Source: Thysanoteuthis rhombus (taxonomy: Eukaryota; Mollusca; Cephalopoda; Oegopsida; Thysanoteuthidae). Taken from it: DNA of 64,000 bases. The notes beneath the pieces are model-generated. The model was given only the letters and a program-made list of their open reading frames with translations, had not been told where the DNA came from and searched no databases. Below, in pieces: positions 1 through 11,800 of the stretch. How positions within the stretch are numbered: position 1 is the first letter of the stretch; each line of letters opens with the position of its first letter. The stretch lies in assembly GCA_963457665.1 (NCBI GenBank), contig OY735237.1, forward strand, positions 3,722,822 through 3,786,821, given 5' to 3'. Made by a program: the position numbers and the translations under genes.

Positions 1-442
1 CTATGATGCATGCACTTATAGAAGCAAAATATTCCTAAAATGCTATATCATGTTCAATTAGATTGTTTCATTTCATACCTTAAAATACTACTACTAGGGT
101 CTTTAAAACATTTAAGTTACTAGAGTGAGTTGACTACTTTCGTTTATTGCAACTAAAAAAGGTTAAATGATTATACAATAAAGCCTGAGATGATACCAGA
201 GATCCAAAAACCCCAAAATTGATTACTTTGAAAATTTATCAAGGAAAAGAAAAAAAAGGAAAAACAAAACAAAGGTGTTAAATATTGACAATATCAGTTA
301 TTTTTGAAGATTGATTAGAATCATATTAATCAGCAAAGGAAAACTATGTTATGAAGCAATTCCTTCTATCAAGGGAAAAAAATCACTTAAAAGATGGCAC
401 CAAGAAGAATACATTGTTTCTAAAATTGAAATTCAGCTCTTT

Positions 443-446
<4 letters not shown>

Positions 447-509
<63 letters not shown>
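447..509. repeat. (TA)n microsatellite
   Basis: About 63 bp of uninterrupted AT dinucleotide. Confidence 0.97.
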
Positions 510-513
<4 letters not shown>

Positions 514-554
514 CATACCACCTAATTTGGCCCTACTTTATATTTCAGTATAGA

Positions 555-678
555 GTAAGAGTAAAATACCGGACTCCTCATCTTGAGTGGAGGTTTCAAT
601 CCCGCCTGGCGGGCCTGGAGTGGATATTGAGTCAATACCCACATTGAAGAATCATAATAAGACGAAACAGCTGTCTGT

Positions 679-680
<2 letters not shown>
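555..680 (+). repeat. tRNA-like element with degenerate hammerhead ribozyme
   Basis: This shares its order of parts with the minus-strand element at 32826-32965: a B-box-like GGTTTCAATCC at 594-604, then stem I strand CCACA (639-643), TTGAAGA (644-650), a hairpin, CGAAAC (663-668), AGCTGTC (669-675) and TGTGG (676-680) that pairs with CCACA. It then runs straight into a (TA)n tract. The invariant C3 of the hammerhead core is T here, so this copy is probably inactive. Confidence 0.65.
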
Positions 681-734
<54 letters not shown>

Positions 735-750
735 ATATATATATATATAT
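681..750. repeat. (TA)n microsatellite with ATTGAT interruption
   Basis: This is an AT tract directly abutting the hammerhead-like element. The terminal ATTGAT...ATCAAT part is self-complementary. Confidence 0.95.
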
Positions 751-1025
751 CAATCAAATAACATCTATTCAAAACTCAAAGATTCAATTTTAGAATTTGA
801 AATTTTTTTCCCAAAATTCTTATTGAACATAACATTAAACCTTCATCATAATTATGTTTCTTTCAAACCATTATATTTTTCAAGATAAACCTATCACCAA
901 CTTCCACATACCAACCCCTGGCAGGATATATATAAAGATGAGTACGCCCCAAGAGTAGTATTACCTGATATTTATATGGAAGCATGTAACAATGGAGTTT
1001 CAATTTCTGAGTTACAATGTGTGTG

Positions 1026-1029
<4 letters not shown>

Positions 1030-1068
<39 letters not shown>
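1030..1068. repeat. (TA)n microsatellite
   Basis: About 38 bp of AT dinucleotide. The following bases (1069-1112, minus strand) match the GGACATATTTGGTCC motif also seen at 34683. Confidence 0.95.
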
Positions 1069-1070
<2 letters not shown>

Positions 1071-1507
1071 TGTTGGACCAAATATGTCCATTTCCTTTCT
1101 ATGAAATCATTAGCCAATTGAAGTCCTTTCTCATCTGCTTCAGTGACATCTGCAATTGTATTGATATTAGCCATGTCTTTAAGACTGACTTTTCAATTTC
1201 ATCTTGCATCTGGTAGTCTTGTACTGCATTCAGTCTCACAGGCACCCATCAGTCAGCCTTTTGCTCTATTTATCATCATTTCTCCTTACTCAGTGTCCAG
1301 TTCATCCCTATTTGTACTGTTTTCGTATAATACACAACATCCTAGTCCTCACTTGGATTGATTTTGCTCTCTATCTTTTAGTGTTAGCCCTTGTATTGCT
1401 CCTTCAAAGGCTCTCTGTGTGGGTACTGGAATCATGTTTTCATTGTATAATATACACTTTGAGCATAATGGAATGGCGAGAAGAAAAAAAAAAAAAATTG
1501 TGTATAA

Positions 1508-1533
1508 TTGATAATTAATACTTGTCTGGTGGC

Positions 1534-1599
<66 letters not shown>

Positions 1600-1647
1600 T
1601 GCATGCATGCATGCATTTTACGCCACCAGACAAATGTTAATTATCAA
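1508..1647. repeat. 28-bp inverted repeat enclosing TA/CA/GCAT microsatellite
   Basis: The left arm is 1508-1535 and the right arm 1620-1647, pairing at 25 of 28 positions. The core motif is TTGTCTGGTGGC and its complement. Between the arms lie (TA)n (1536-1587), (CA)n (1587-1599) and a GCAT repeat (1600-1616). The arms may be terminal repeats of a small non-autonomous element. Confidence 0.8.
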
Positions 1648-2774
1648 TCAACAAAAATGAGTGTCAATGAGACCTTATTAAATCTACAACTTCTTTTTTT
1701 TTCATTCCCAATGCATTTGAAGCGAAGCATTTTTTTTTTGAAGAATAAAAACAAAATGCTATCAAGGATATAAAAAAAGTTAATGGAGAAAAAAAAAGAA
1801 AAAAAAGAAGTCCACTTTTCCACCATGTTTAAAATTCTTTTCAAAATAATCTCGAGAAACAACAAAAAAATCACAAAGTCGAATGAAAAAGATTTTGGAG
1901 CAGGAAAAATTGAAGAGGAAAGTTCAAAGAGAAATAAAACTAACTATCTCAAGCCCTCCTTCAGAATTATTTCAAGAAGCTTTTCATCTTTGTAAATAAA
2001 ACAAGCAATTGTAGAAACTCACTGCCGTGTTATCTTTTTTTGCTCACTCATTTTGTTTTAATCTCCAGTGCAATATTTGAAAACCTTAGGTTTGTTGAAT
2101 TTCCACTTAGTTTAAAAAGTAAATAGATCCACTTTGCCAAGCTGCCTCCTCCTCCTCATTCAACAATATTTTTCTTTTCAAAATTAAAAGAGAAAGATAA
2201 ACTTCGAGCAATAAACAAACATAATGACATTTGGTTCAAGACCCTTGCAGTTATAAGACAACTGCTAAAATAAAAAGCAAAACTTCATTCTCTGAAAGTC
2301 TTGTCAACTTTCAACAAGAAACATTTCTCCAAATTCACTGCCTAAAAACCAATTAGGGGAAAAAGAAGTCATGATAGAACAAAGCCAAATAAGAGAAAAA
2401 CTGAAAATCAAGAACAAGGGAACACTTCTAAACAGCTGACATTGCATCGACTTTAGAAACTACAGACAGGAAAAAAAAAAAAAAATCTTTTTAAAAAAAT
2501 AACAATGATGCATGTAGGTTAATCATTACTAATAGAAAATGAAGAAAAGAAAAAAGAAAAGTAAAAAACAAAAAAACAAAAACAAGAGTAAGGAAGTCCA
2601 AAACCTCCACCCAAGCAAGAAAACAAAAAATCTAAACAACCAGGCAAAAAAATACTTTTCATAATTTTTGTCTTCAACAAACAAGGAGATTAAAAAAAAA
2701 AAAAAAAAAAATTTAACAGTAACGGAATAAAAAAAAACAAAAAAAAACAAATAAACCAAAAACAAAAAACTTAC
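1648..2774. other. Left-edge non-coding interval
   Basis: This is A-rich intronic DNA left of the last visible CPSF6 exon. There are several poly-A runs but no exon with conserved coding content on either strand. Confidence 0.5.
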
Positions 2775-2813
2775 TCCCAGGAGGATGTGGCTGTCCCAAT
2801 GCAGAGGAATTAG
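2775..2813 (-). CDS. CPSF6: CPSF6 coding exon 10 (microexon), last seen
   Basis: The exon is 39 nt, phase 1 in and out, flanked by TTTTTAG and GTAAGT. Joined to exon 9 it gives [13 protein letters not shown]. It is symmetric like exon 9. No convincing following exon was found in 1-2774. Confidence 0.72.
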
Positions 2814-5800
2814 CTAAAAAGTAAAATTGGGCCAGATATTAGATGGTAAACATCTAGACCATTCACTTTATACAATAATCTATTTGGGAGGAAATTCTTT
2901 TTATTTTCACACACACACATGCTCACACAATGGCAAAACTGGAATATTTCTAAAAATTAATCTTCAAGTTCTAACTTGAAAAGTCTACCTTTTTGAAATA
3001 AGCATCACCAAGAAGAACCTTATATGGCACTCATCATAACATCCCAGCTTTTATATTGAAATGTTCTAAGTAACTTATCATTGGAATTGTATCTTATCAA
3101 GGTTACATCATAGCTAAATATTCTTATTTGAATCCGCTTCCCTAGGGAGGCGTTTTTTCCTGAAGTTCTATCAGTGATCTATTACTATCTATCATAAGAA
3201 AATTCTACCATAAAGCAAGTGTCTCCAAAATTTTAGGAATGCATTGTGTTTTCTGATCAATAAATTTTCATCATTCCTGATTTTACCCACTTTGTTCAAG
3301 GGTCCTTTTTGAATGGTAGAGATACAAAAAAGTCACAAAACATTCATTAACCTCTCAAAGCAAAAATTGGTTGATTACCACAGAAATTGTTTATATTCAA
3401 ATCCTGGATCGCTGAGGAAATGAATGGAGGGTTATCATTCTGCATTCCAGTCAGGAAAAAATCATTTTTCATACTAACAATGAAAATCAACGGAAAATAT
3501 TCTAAAAACATAACCAGTTTCAAATGAGGTTTCTAAGAGTCAAGTACTTATTTGGATCAGAAGGAAGAGAAAGACTGAAATTGACTATTAAGAAAAATTA
3601 TTCAGTGATGATTATCATCTAGTTATATAGGAAGCAGCAGATGTTGATTGTCAAAGGAACCAAAGTTTCACAGGCAGGAGCATGCACACACACACACACA
3701 CACGCGCAAGAGAGAGCTATCAATTTAGTGCAGAAAAGCAAAATGAAAAATAATAAAAGCCAAGTTCTTAATGCCAGATTGAAAATGACCGGATCAAAGT
3801 TAAAATGCTTTATGTTATTTTGCATTAATTTCATTTTCTAAAACTTGGTCAGAATCCAGGAGAAAGTGAATGAAGACCAAAAAAAAAAAAAAAAAAAAAA
3901 AGGTGCTCAATATCATGGGCAAAGTTTACAAGACAGAAATATATACTGAGTGAGAGAGAAATTCACACAGAACACATTGAAATTTTGTTTATTAGAAGAC
4001 TTTTTGTGTGAGTAGGGGGGAGTGAGCGTGCACTGAATTTTTGCTCAAAACCAAAACAAACTCATTTTAATAATCCATACATTCCCATATATAAGGTTGC
4101 TATGTTTCAGCATTGAATAATAAAAAGGAAAAAAACAGTCAGCTGAGCTAATTATACTATGTGTGGAAGAGAGTATGGAGAGTTTGTAGTGCAATGGAAA
4201 GCATGATAGTCTTGTAAGGAAATTATTCCTTGCTGAGAGATTTGTGAATTTCAACTTGGCTGGGTGAAAATAGATTTTAAAAAGATCGAGCGTTCAAATT
4301 CCATAATTTCATCCACACAAATTTTGGGCAATGCAAACAGCAACATTCAATTTTAAAAGGTTTTGTGTGTTAGTAAATTTCATGAGACCCAACATGAAAT
4401 GTTTATTTAGAATGAACAAACAGTAGTAAATCAGTGAATATATTTATCACATTACCTGAGCCAGGAAAGGGGACCATGGGATTCCAGCTAGGATGGGGTC
4501 GATGATGATCTAGTTGAATTTTCAGAAAAAATTTTTTGGGGAGGGAAAAAAAAAAATAATAAAAAAGTGGGACAAGGAAGAAAAAGAAAAAGAAATTAAT
4601 AGATATATATTGACTTGTCTCTCCAAACAAAAAACATCAAGTACATTTTATCAAGCGGAAGGGGATCTCCTCTTTACCCCAACTGATAATTTACCTTAGC
4701 AGAAAGCAAACAAAACAAAGATATACTAACATTTTTACAATCCAACAACCATAAAGAATGCAATATGAAAATCTTAGAATTTTATTGGTGTTCCTAATTA
4801 CAGACTCTCAATGGAGCCAAAGGTTGCTGAGTTGGAGACCAGGATATTGATGTAAAAAGTTTATCTTTATCTTTAGGTTTCTTATATATCAACTCAGAAA
4901 TTCTACCAATAGTTGACACAATAGATAAAAATCATTTTCAACGTTTACAAAAATTTTTTTCTGCTAGGTTACCAATCAGTGAATGCTGAAATTTTCAACT
5001 TTCATTTCAAAGGTGATTAAATTTAATGCATTTGTCCCAAATTGACCAAATATTTTATACTGATTAGTTTCAATGAATATTTCATTTTTTTGTCGTCAGC
5101 TATTCAACAATTCAAGAACATTTTCCCAGTATCTGGAGGGAATGAAATGGGAGAATCATTCCTAAAGAATAGCCTCATTGACCACACCCAACTCAATAAT
5201 ATCAATGAAAGTGGATGATATTTTGGATTAAGCCACATCTAAAAATAATGAAAATTATGATTTAAAAAAAAAAAAAAAAAAAAAAAACACTTTTCAATCT
5301 ATATTTCATACTTTTTGAGATGATTAAAATTGTAATAAACATGATACAAAAGTCAGGAATTTTCAAAATGAAAAGGCATTTTTTCTGGAAATTACACAAC
5401 TCATACATCAATCCTGCTCCTAGTAAATAATGTTGCTGTTCAAAAAAAAAAAAATTAAACAGCTGTAAACTTTGTTAATAGCCATAAAAATAGACAATTT
5501 TCACTGTTAAAAGGTCAAAACGGTTGAGGCAAGCTGAATTTTTCAATATAATTGAAGTAGGACAAATTACCTGCTGGTCTGTCCCATTCAGGTCGAGGTG
5601 GTGCTAGTCTGGGATCTGGAGGTGGTGGACCACGTTGGGGAGGTGGAACTGGTCGAGGTGGCTAAAAAAGAGTAAATAAGTGAGAGCCCCAATCACTAAT
5701 AAATGAAAACTATTTTTGAAAGAGAACCTTTTTTCACTTTCCTGTCTAAAGTGTATCTTCAAAGAAAAACTCATTTTATAATAAGTTTTACAATGGCATT

Positions 5801-8800
5801 TTAAATCTATACCTATAATTGGACTTAATAACTCCTAATGATATTTAGAATTTGTTTTTTTTCTAAAACAACTACCAAAGATTTATTGAGCAAATTTTAC
5901 TGCAATGATTGATAACACTCAATTCCCAAGTCTCTTCATTTTCATAAAATTAATGGATAGATTTGTTAGATATTAAGACGTATTAAAAATATTTCAAAAC
6001 AGTAATTGCAAACATTATATTATGCCACCCTATAACCAGAGATTTAATTTCATCATAACGAAATGATGCCACAATACAAATTTAGTGTAATTAATTCAAA
6101 ACAAAGATGAAATGGAGAATTCAAACCACTTTTTTAACTATATGTAATTATCATTGTGAGGAAATAGTGTCACAAAATTTAGAAAAACCTAATCAAAGCA
6201 AGGATGTTGTGAAGAAATTAATCTCTACCATTGAACACTGAAAAATGACCTTTTCGGATAGTTCAAATCTTAGTCCTTCAGAGCGCTCTAGTGCCGAAAA
6301 AGGGTAGGAAACTAAGAGCTAAAAACTTACTATTCCTGGAGGTGGGCCTCCTGGCTGTCGGGGAGGAGGAGGTGGACCAACCAATGGTACTCCCGGGGGT
6401 GGTGGACCTGGAGGTGGTGGCCCTCCGGGCCGTGGAGGGCCTGTTTTAAAAGAAGCTTTGGAAGCTCATTATATTTTCACAATGATTTTAAAAAGTAAAC
6501 ATTTATGTCTGACACATAACAGTTGATGGAATTCAATTTAAATGAATTAATCGATTTCTAAAACAGGGGAAACAATATTATTGGATTTTGAACAGGATGA
6601 AACAGAAAAGACTGAGTAAAGGGCTTTCTTTTGAAGAAAAAAAAACAAAAAAACAAAAAAAAAAAACAAGAAGGAATGCAGAGGTAGAGAGAAAGGCTTT
6701 TTGTTCAAAACAAGAGAAAATGAACGGGAAGAAATGCAATGCTGCACATATTTGATATTGATAATTCTTACTTTTTAACAACCCAAGACATAAACGATTA
6801 TTTTTCCAGAGAAAATGACTGATACAACCAGTCAAGCGGTACTTAGAATATCCTATAACCTTGAAAAATATATAAAAAAAAAACAAAAAAAACATACTTT
6901 TGTTGTTTTCTACAAAAAGGATTATTCAGTGAAGAATTGCATTTCCTGACAGGAAGATTTCAAGATGTCTTATCTAATAGATAAATGCAATCTGCATTTT
7001 TGTCCAATATTGAATCTTGTTAATAAGATTAAGTATCAAAATTGTGTAAGGATTCTTTCAAACATATGTGAAAACCATTTTTACCTCATTTTAAAAGAAT
7101 ACTGAACTCGTGAATTTCAACTCATTAATTAAAAATTGTATCATGACCAGATACTTTCCTGAATCTTTGAAGGAAAATAAGATAGGAGATATCTCTTTAC
7201 CAAGTATAGGCCTTCAGAAATACTGCCACAAGTCATCATCATATATTGTAAGCATTTCTTCAGAAATACTTTTATGTAAATCAGTAATGTGAAATTGCTT
7301 TTGAAAGGAAGATTCTGAAATCCAAACCTGGAAACGGAGCACAATAGAATCTACACAAGTTGTTGTATTACGGGACATGAATTTTCCAAGTTTCAATTAG
7401 GAATAAAAGAATCAGAAATGATATTCTCAAAGATACCATTGTAAGGTGGAAGTGGTCCAGTCGGAGGTGGTCCTGTTGGGCCCTGTGTTCCTTGCTGAGG
7501 TGAAGACTGACTATTTCTGGAATTGCGAGAAACGTAACCTCTGTTAGACTCTCGGCGACTCCCGCTACCTCCACTTGCACCTCGTTCAGGAGGTTTGCTG
7601 CTGGGTTCCTTGTCTAAAGAAAAACAAACACATTTTATTAAAATAACTCATTTGAACCAATAAAAATTTATCAAGGTCAAGTTTTAAACAATTTGATTGC
7701 AATTCATTTTGAATCTATGTATAAATAAATCACTTATAAATTTGAAGAGCTGAGGTATATTAATTTCATAGTAAATAATTACCCAATATATTTGATCCAG
7801 TTGATAAAATTGATTGGATGTGTATCAAAAATCTAGTCTGCTCACTGAACCTCCTATGGAAGGTTATATTCACAAAATATACATATAGTGTAGACAACGG
7901 GTTAAAACTACTTACAATGAATAAAATAAGTTTCCTCTATTGCTATGATTTATTGATTGAACAGGAAATGTCAACAATTTGATTTCAACTAACATCAAAC
8001 AACATTCTTTAGAAATTCATATTGTCATTAGTCTGCATTAATGGGTCCATCATTTGGTTGTCACTTTCAAAAGAGAATCGTGTGCTGCTTGACAAAAGAT
8101 TTTTGACAAGTTTTCTTAAAAATTCAATTCTTGTTAAGGGTTTCAAATATATCTTAAACTGGAGCATGTTTATGCTCAAAAGTACACGAGAAATAAGGGA
8201 GGAAAAGCACAGGAATTCGGTGTATAATGAAACAAATTTCATGCAAGACTGTCCATTGGGAATGATTTGAAACTGCACCTACAATTGAGTTACTTGTTGA
8301 AAAGAACCAAGCTCATCCATCTAATTAAGAATGTAACATCAAATTAGAAACAAATATTACATGTCTATTACAAAGTATTCATACATTTTATATTCTTCAT
8401 AAGGGATACACTGACAGACAGTATGAATGGGTATGCTGGAAAAGTTTGAGAACCCCTCTTCTAAACAATTAAAATAATAAGCTAAAAAGTCCTCACCTGT
8501 TGGGGGTGGTGGCTCTCCTTTTCGGGCCTGAGCTTCGAACTGATTCAGTGCCTGTCTGTTGCAGTGTGTTACAATGGGGGTCTGACCATGGATTTCCTTT
8601 TTGGGTAATTTGTCAAATATGGTTCGAGATGATGTCTCAGAACCAACGGCAACAACAGCAAAACTGAGAGAAAAGAAAGAGAAAAGAATCAAGATCTACA
8701 CAAGTACCGTATAGGCTTTGCATCTAAACTGACTTTTCAAGCATTAAAACTAATCATCTCCCCTTAGCATTCCATTTAGACAGCTTTGACAGCCTTGGGG

Positions 8801-11800
8801 AAATGGTACTGCTTTATCAGGTGAATATAAATCTAAACCTCAAAATTTTAGAAGCTAACTTGTACGTCATTATTAAACAACTGATTTCAGTTTGATGACT
8901 CAGCCATATAAAGCATGATTGTCTTGAAACAATGTTGCCATTTCTCCACAAATCTTTACCGATTTTGGCATAGTATTCCAGATGCACCCTAGAATAATGC
9001 AGGACCCCCCCCAAAAAAACAGGATCCAGCCCCCCTCTGTGTCGATAGCTGAAGTAATTTCCTTATTTTAAATAAAATAATTCCGGAAGTGATTGAGGGA
9101 GGTAATTCTATTCCTTAACCTGGACATTTTCAGATGTTTCTCTCCTAGATTTCATTGTTTTTGATTGTGTCTAGATGTCAAAAATTGCTACTTAGATTAT
9201 TTGTTTCAGAATTACATTTTTAATTTAAAAGGATTTTTTTTCAAGACAACTTTTCAAGTAATCCTGACAATAAACGTAGCTGTATACCTGAAAATAATCT
9301 TGGCATTTTCTCTTAGTGACCTTCCAGTTTTGGTCGACATCACTGACTGGTTTTGAGTGTCAACCTTTTGTTTTTATGGTCATCTATATTTTATAGTGAC
9401 CTTTCAGAAGTGGTAGAGGTAACTGACTAAATTTCAGATATCAATAAATGGAAAAACTGTTTTAACATAATTCAATGTTTGACTTATGGCTGACCTAGTG
9501 ACACAAGGACCAATTTACCCCATGTCAGGGTAAGATGACCCCCCCCTCATTTTCAATAAGTAGAAAACAAATCACAAGAATATTTTTGCATCTTCTCATG
9601 CCCACCCATGACAGAACAAATCCAGAAAATAAGTGACACTCAGTTGTGATGTTAATAGCATCAAGATCTCTGTACTAGTCTAGCTGTTAGGAAGGTTCAG
9701 TTACAATTTTGTGAGCCAGAAATTCTGTTTGTTTACACACTTTCTACTATCGATAGGGAATTTAAAAAAAAAAAAATCAGTCACATAATCTCAGAAGAAG
9801 GTATCTCTGTGAAATGTCTACTATATTTGATTTTCAATTGAATTTTTTCCCGTCTGTCTGCTTACACAATATCATCAAAAGTAATCAATGAATTTCAATG
9901 AAATTTTGAGGAAAGACAGACAATAGAGTGAGAAAGAGCTGATTGAGGGTGAGGGTGAGATGGATGTGACTGAACACGATGTTTAAAAATAAAAATATTC
10001 AAAGATATTAATCTACCACAGATAACAAAAATCTGGTCATTTTTCAGGTAATATGCTAGTCATGATATCAAAATTTTGAATAATTTTTATGAATGTAGCC
10101 CTCGTACCTGATATTAGTCTTTAGATTTATCTCATATTAGAAATGAATGGACTAAATTTGATCTTTTTATCATAGAAACCAAGTCGGAAACTCGTTATCC
10201 TGCTTACCTGCCTTTTTACTTTCTTTGATGATCCTTCTAACCACCACTTGTAATATTTTTTGAAACTGAAAATCCCTAAGTCAAATTATTTGATAATTCC
10301 TCCACTGTGATTTAAGGGCTCACCCATTAAGCAGCTACCAGGTTCAATTCCTCAAGTTAAAGAAGCAATGCTACAACAGACATGCATATTTCAAGTGTTG
10401 AGCATGACTTGTTATAGTTTCAGCCTTGAACCAACTGTTTCCATGCAAGCAATGACAGAGGTTCATTACAAAAAGGGCCTTTCATTTACCCCAGTCAATG
10501 AAGTTGGAGAGGCATATGTATTTGGTTGTGCATATTAATCTATATGTCAATACAATATCTCTGAAAGCACTGAATGGATTTCAATTAAATTTTGAGCAAG
10601 GAAGAGGTGGTTTAACTTTTTTTCAAAAATTTTTCTTCAGTATTCCAAAACGTTTCATTTCTATAGACACTGTTCACTCCCTAGTTGATCATAAGCATCC
10701 ACACCCTTCTCAGGTTAGTATTCAAGGTCAGTTACTATTTTTGTTAATTACATTCAAAACTCTGAAACCCTATCTACAATCCACACAAAAATCAACAACC
10801 CTCTCCCACAACAGTAACCTACTCTGTACGTAGCTATATATGAACTAATTTTCATTCAGCTTTTAGTGACAATGGCACTGACCGAGGTGTACACTCTCTG
10901 AACTAGCTAGTTTTGTGAATATTGTTAAAACAAAACAAACAAAAAAGGTTACAATTACAATTAATAGAAAAATGGCTACAATTTTAATCAATACGGAGTA
11001 GGATTAAGGGAATGAAACTACTTCTAAGAAAATGTCTTCATAAAAGTACCATTAATACATTATAGAAAGAAGTTTTCCATAACAATATGGTAGTATTTAA
11101 AGATTGACTAACTACTAACCCTTTGGATTGTCCATTGGCTCTGTTCTCATAGAACTTGATCTCCAATAAATCTGGGACTCCAACAGAAGCAATGATATCT
11201 GTCAAATCCTGATCAGTTGTCCACTATAACAAATTAAAAAAACAGAACAATAGCAATAAATAACTGACAGAGACAGATGTAATTCTATCATTATAGTGTA
11301 CCATACCATTAAAAAAGAGAATCTTTTAGCATGATCGGATATCAGCTTAATATTGTACAGAATGTCAACATATTCTTTTAGATCGAGATTTCTTAAGTTA
11401 TTTGATTCATTCTGTAGTCTTAAATTTTCATAAAATATCTGACATGCTCAGTTTTTAAAATTGAAGCTATTTTCTTTAAAATGATTCACACATCATAAAA
11501 TAAATTTTGAATGGATAAATGGTAAGAGTATATCGTATCTCAGTACATGAAGTGTAAATTGAAATGATTACATCTTATGGCTTGACAGGTGCTGAACTGT
11601 ATTTTCATACATTATCTATACCCTACCCCATCCCTAAATACATTCTCCCATCATTGGGTTCAGGTTGGAAAAAATATTTTGAAAATGGATGGTAAAATGA
11701 AACAAGTAATTTGTCTCAATTTGAAATAAAACTGCAAATTTCTACCAGAAAATAAGATTTCTTAATTTACTTCAATGATTCATTTTTAATTTTCTTTTTT

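Larger units (their letters stand above)
2814..11119. other. CPSF6 introns 4-9 without other genes
   Basis: The spaces between the small 3' exons are AT-rich with poly-A runs (3880-3901, 5263-5286) and a CA tract near 3686-3704. The short open frames here show no coding signature. An ambiguous AT-rich stretch at 8700-11100 contains nothing I recognise. Confidence 0.5.
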
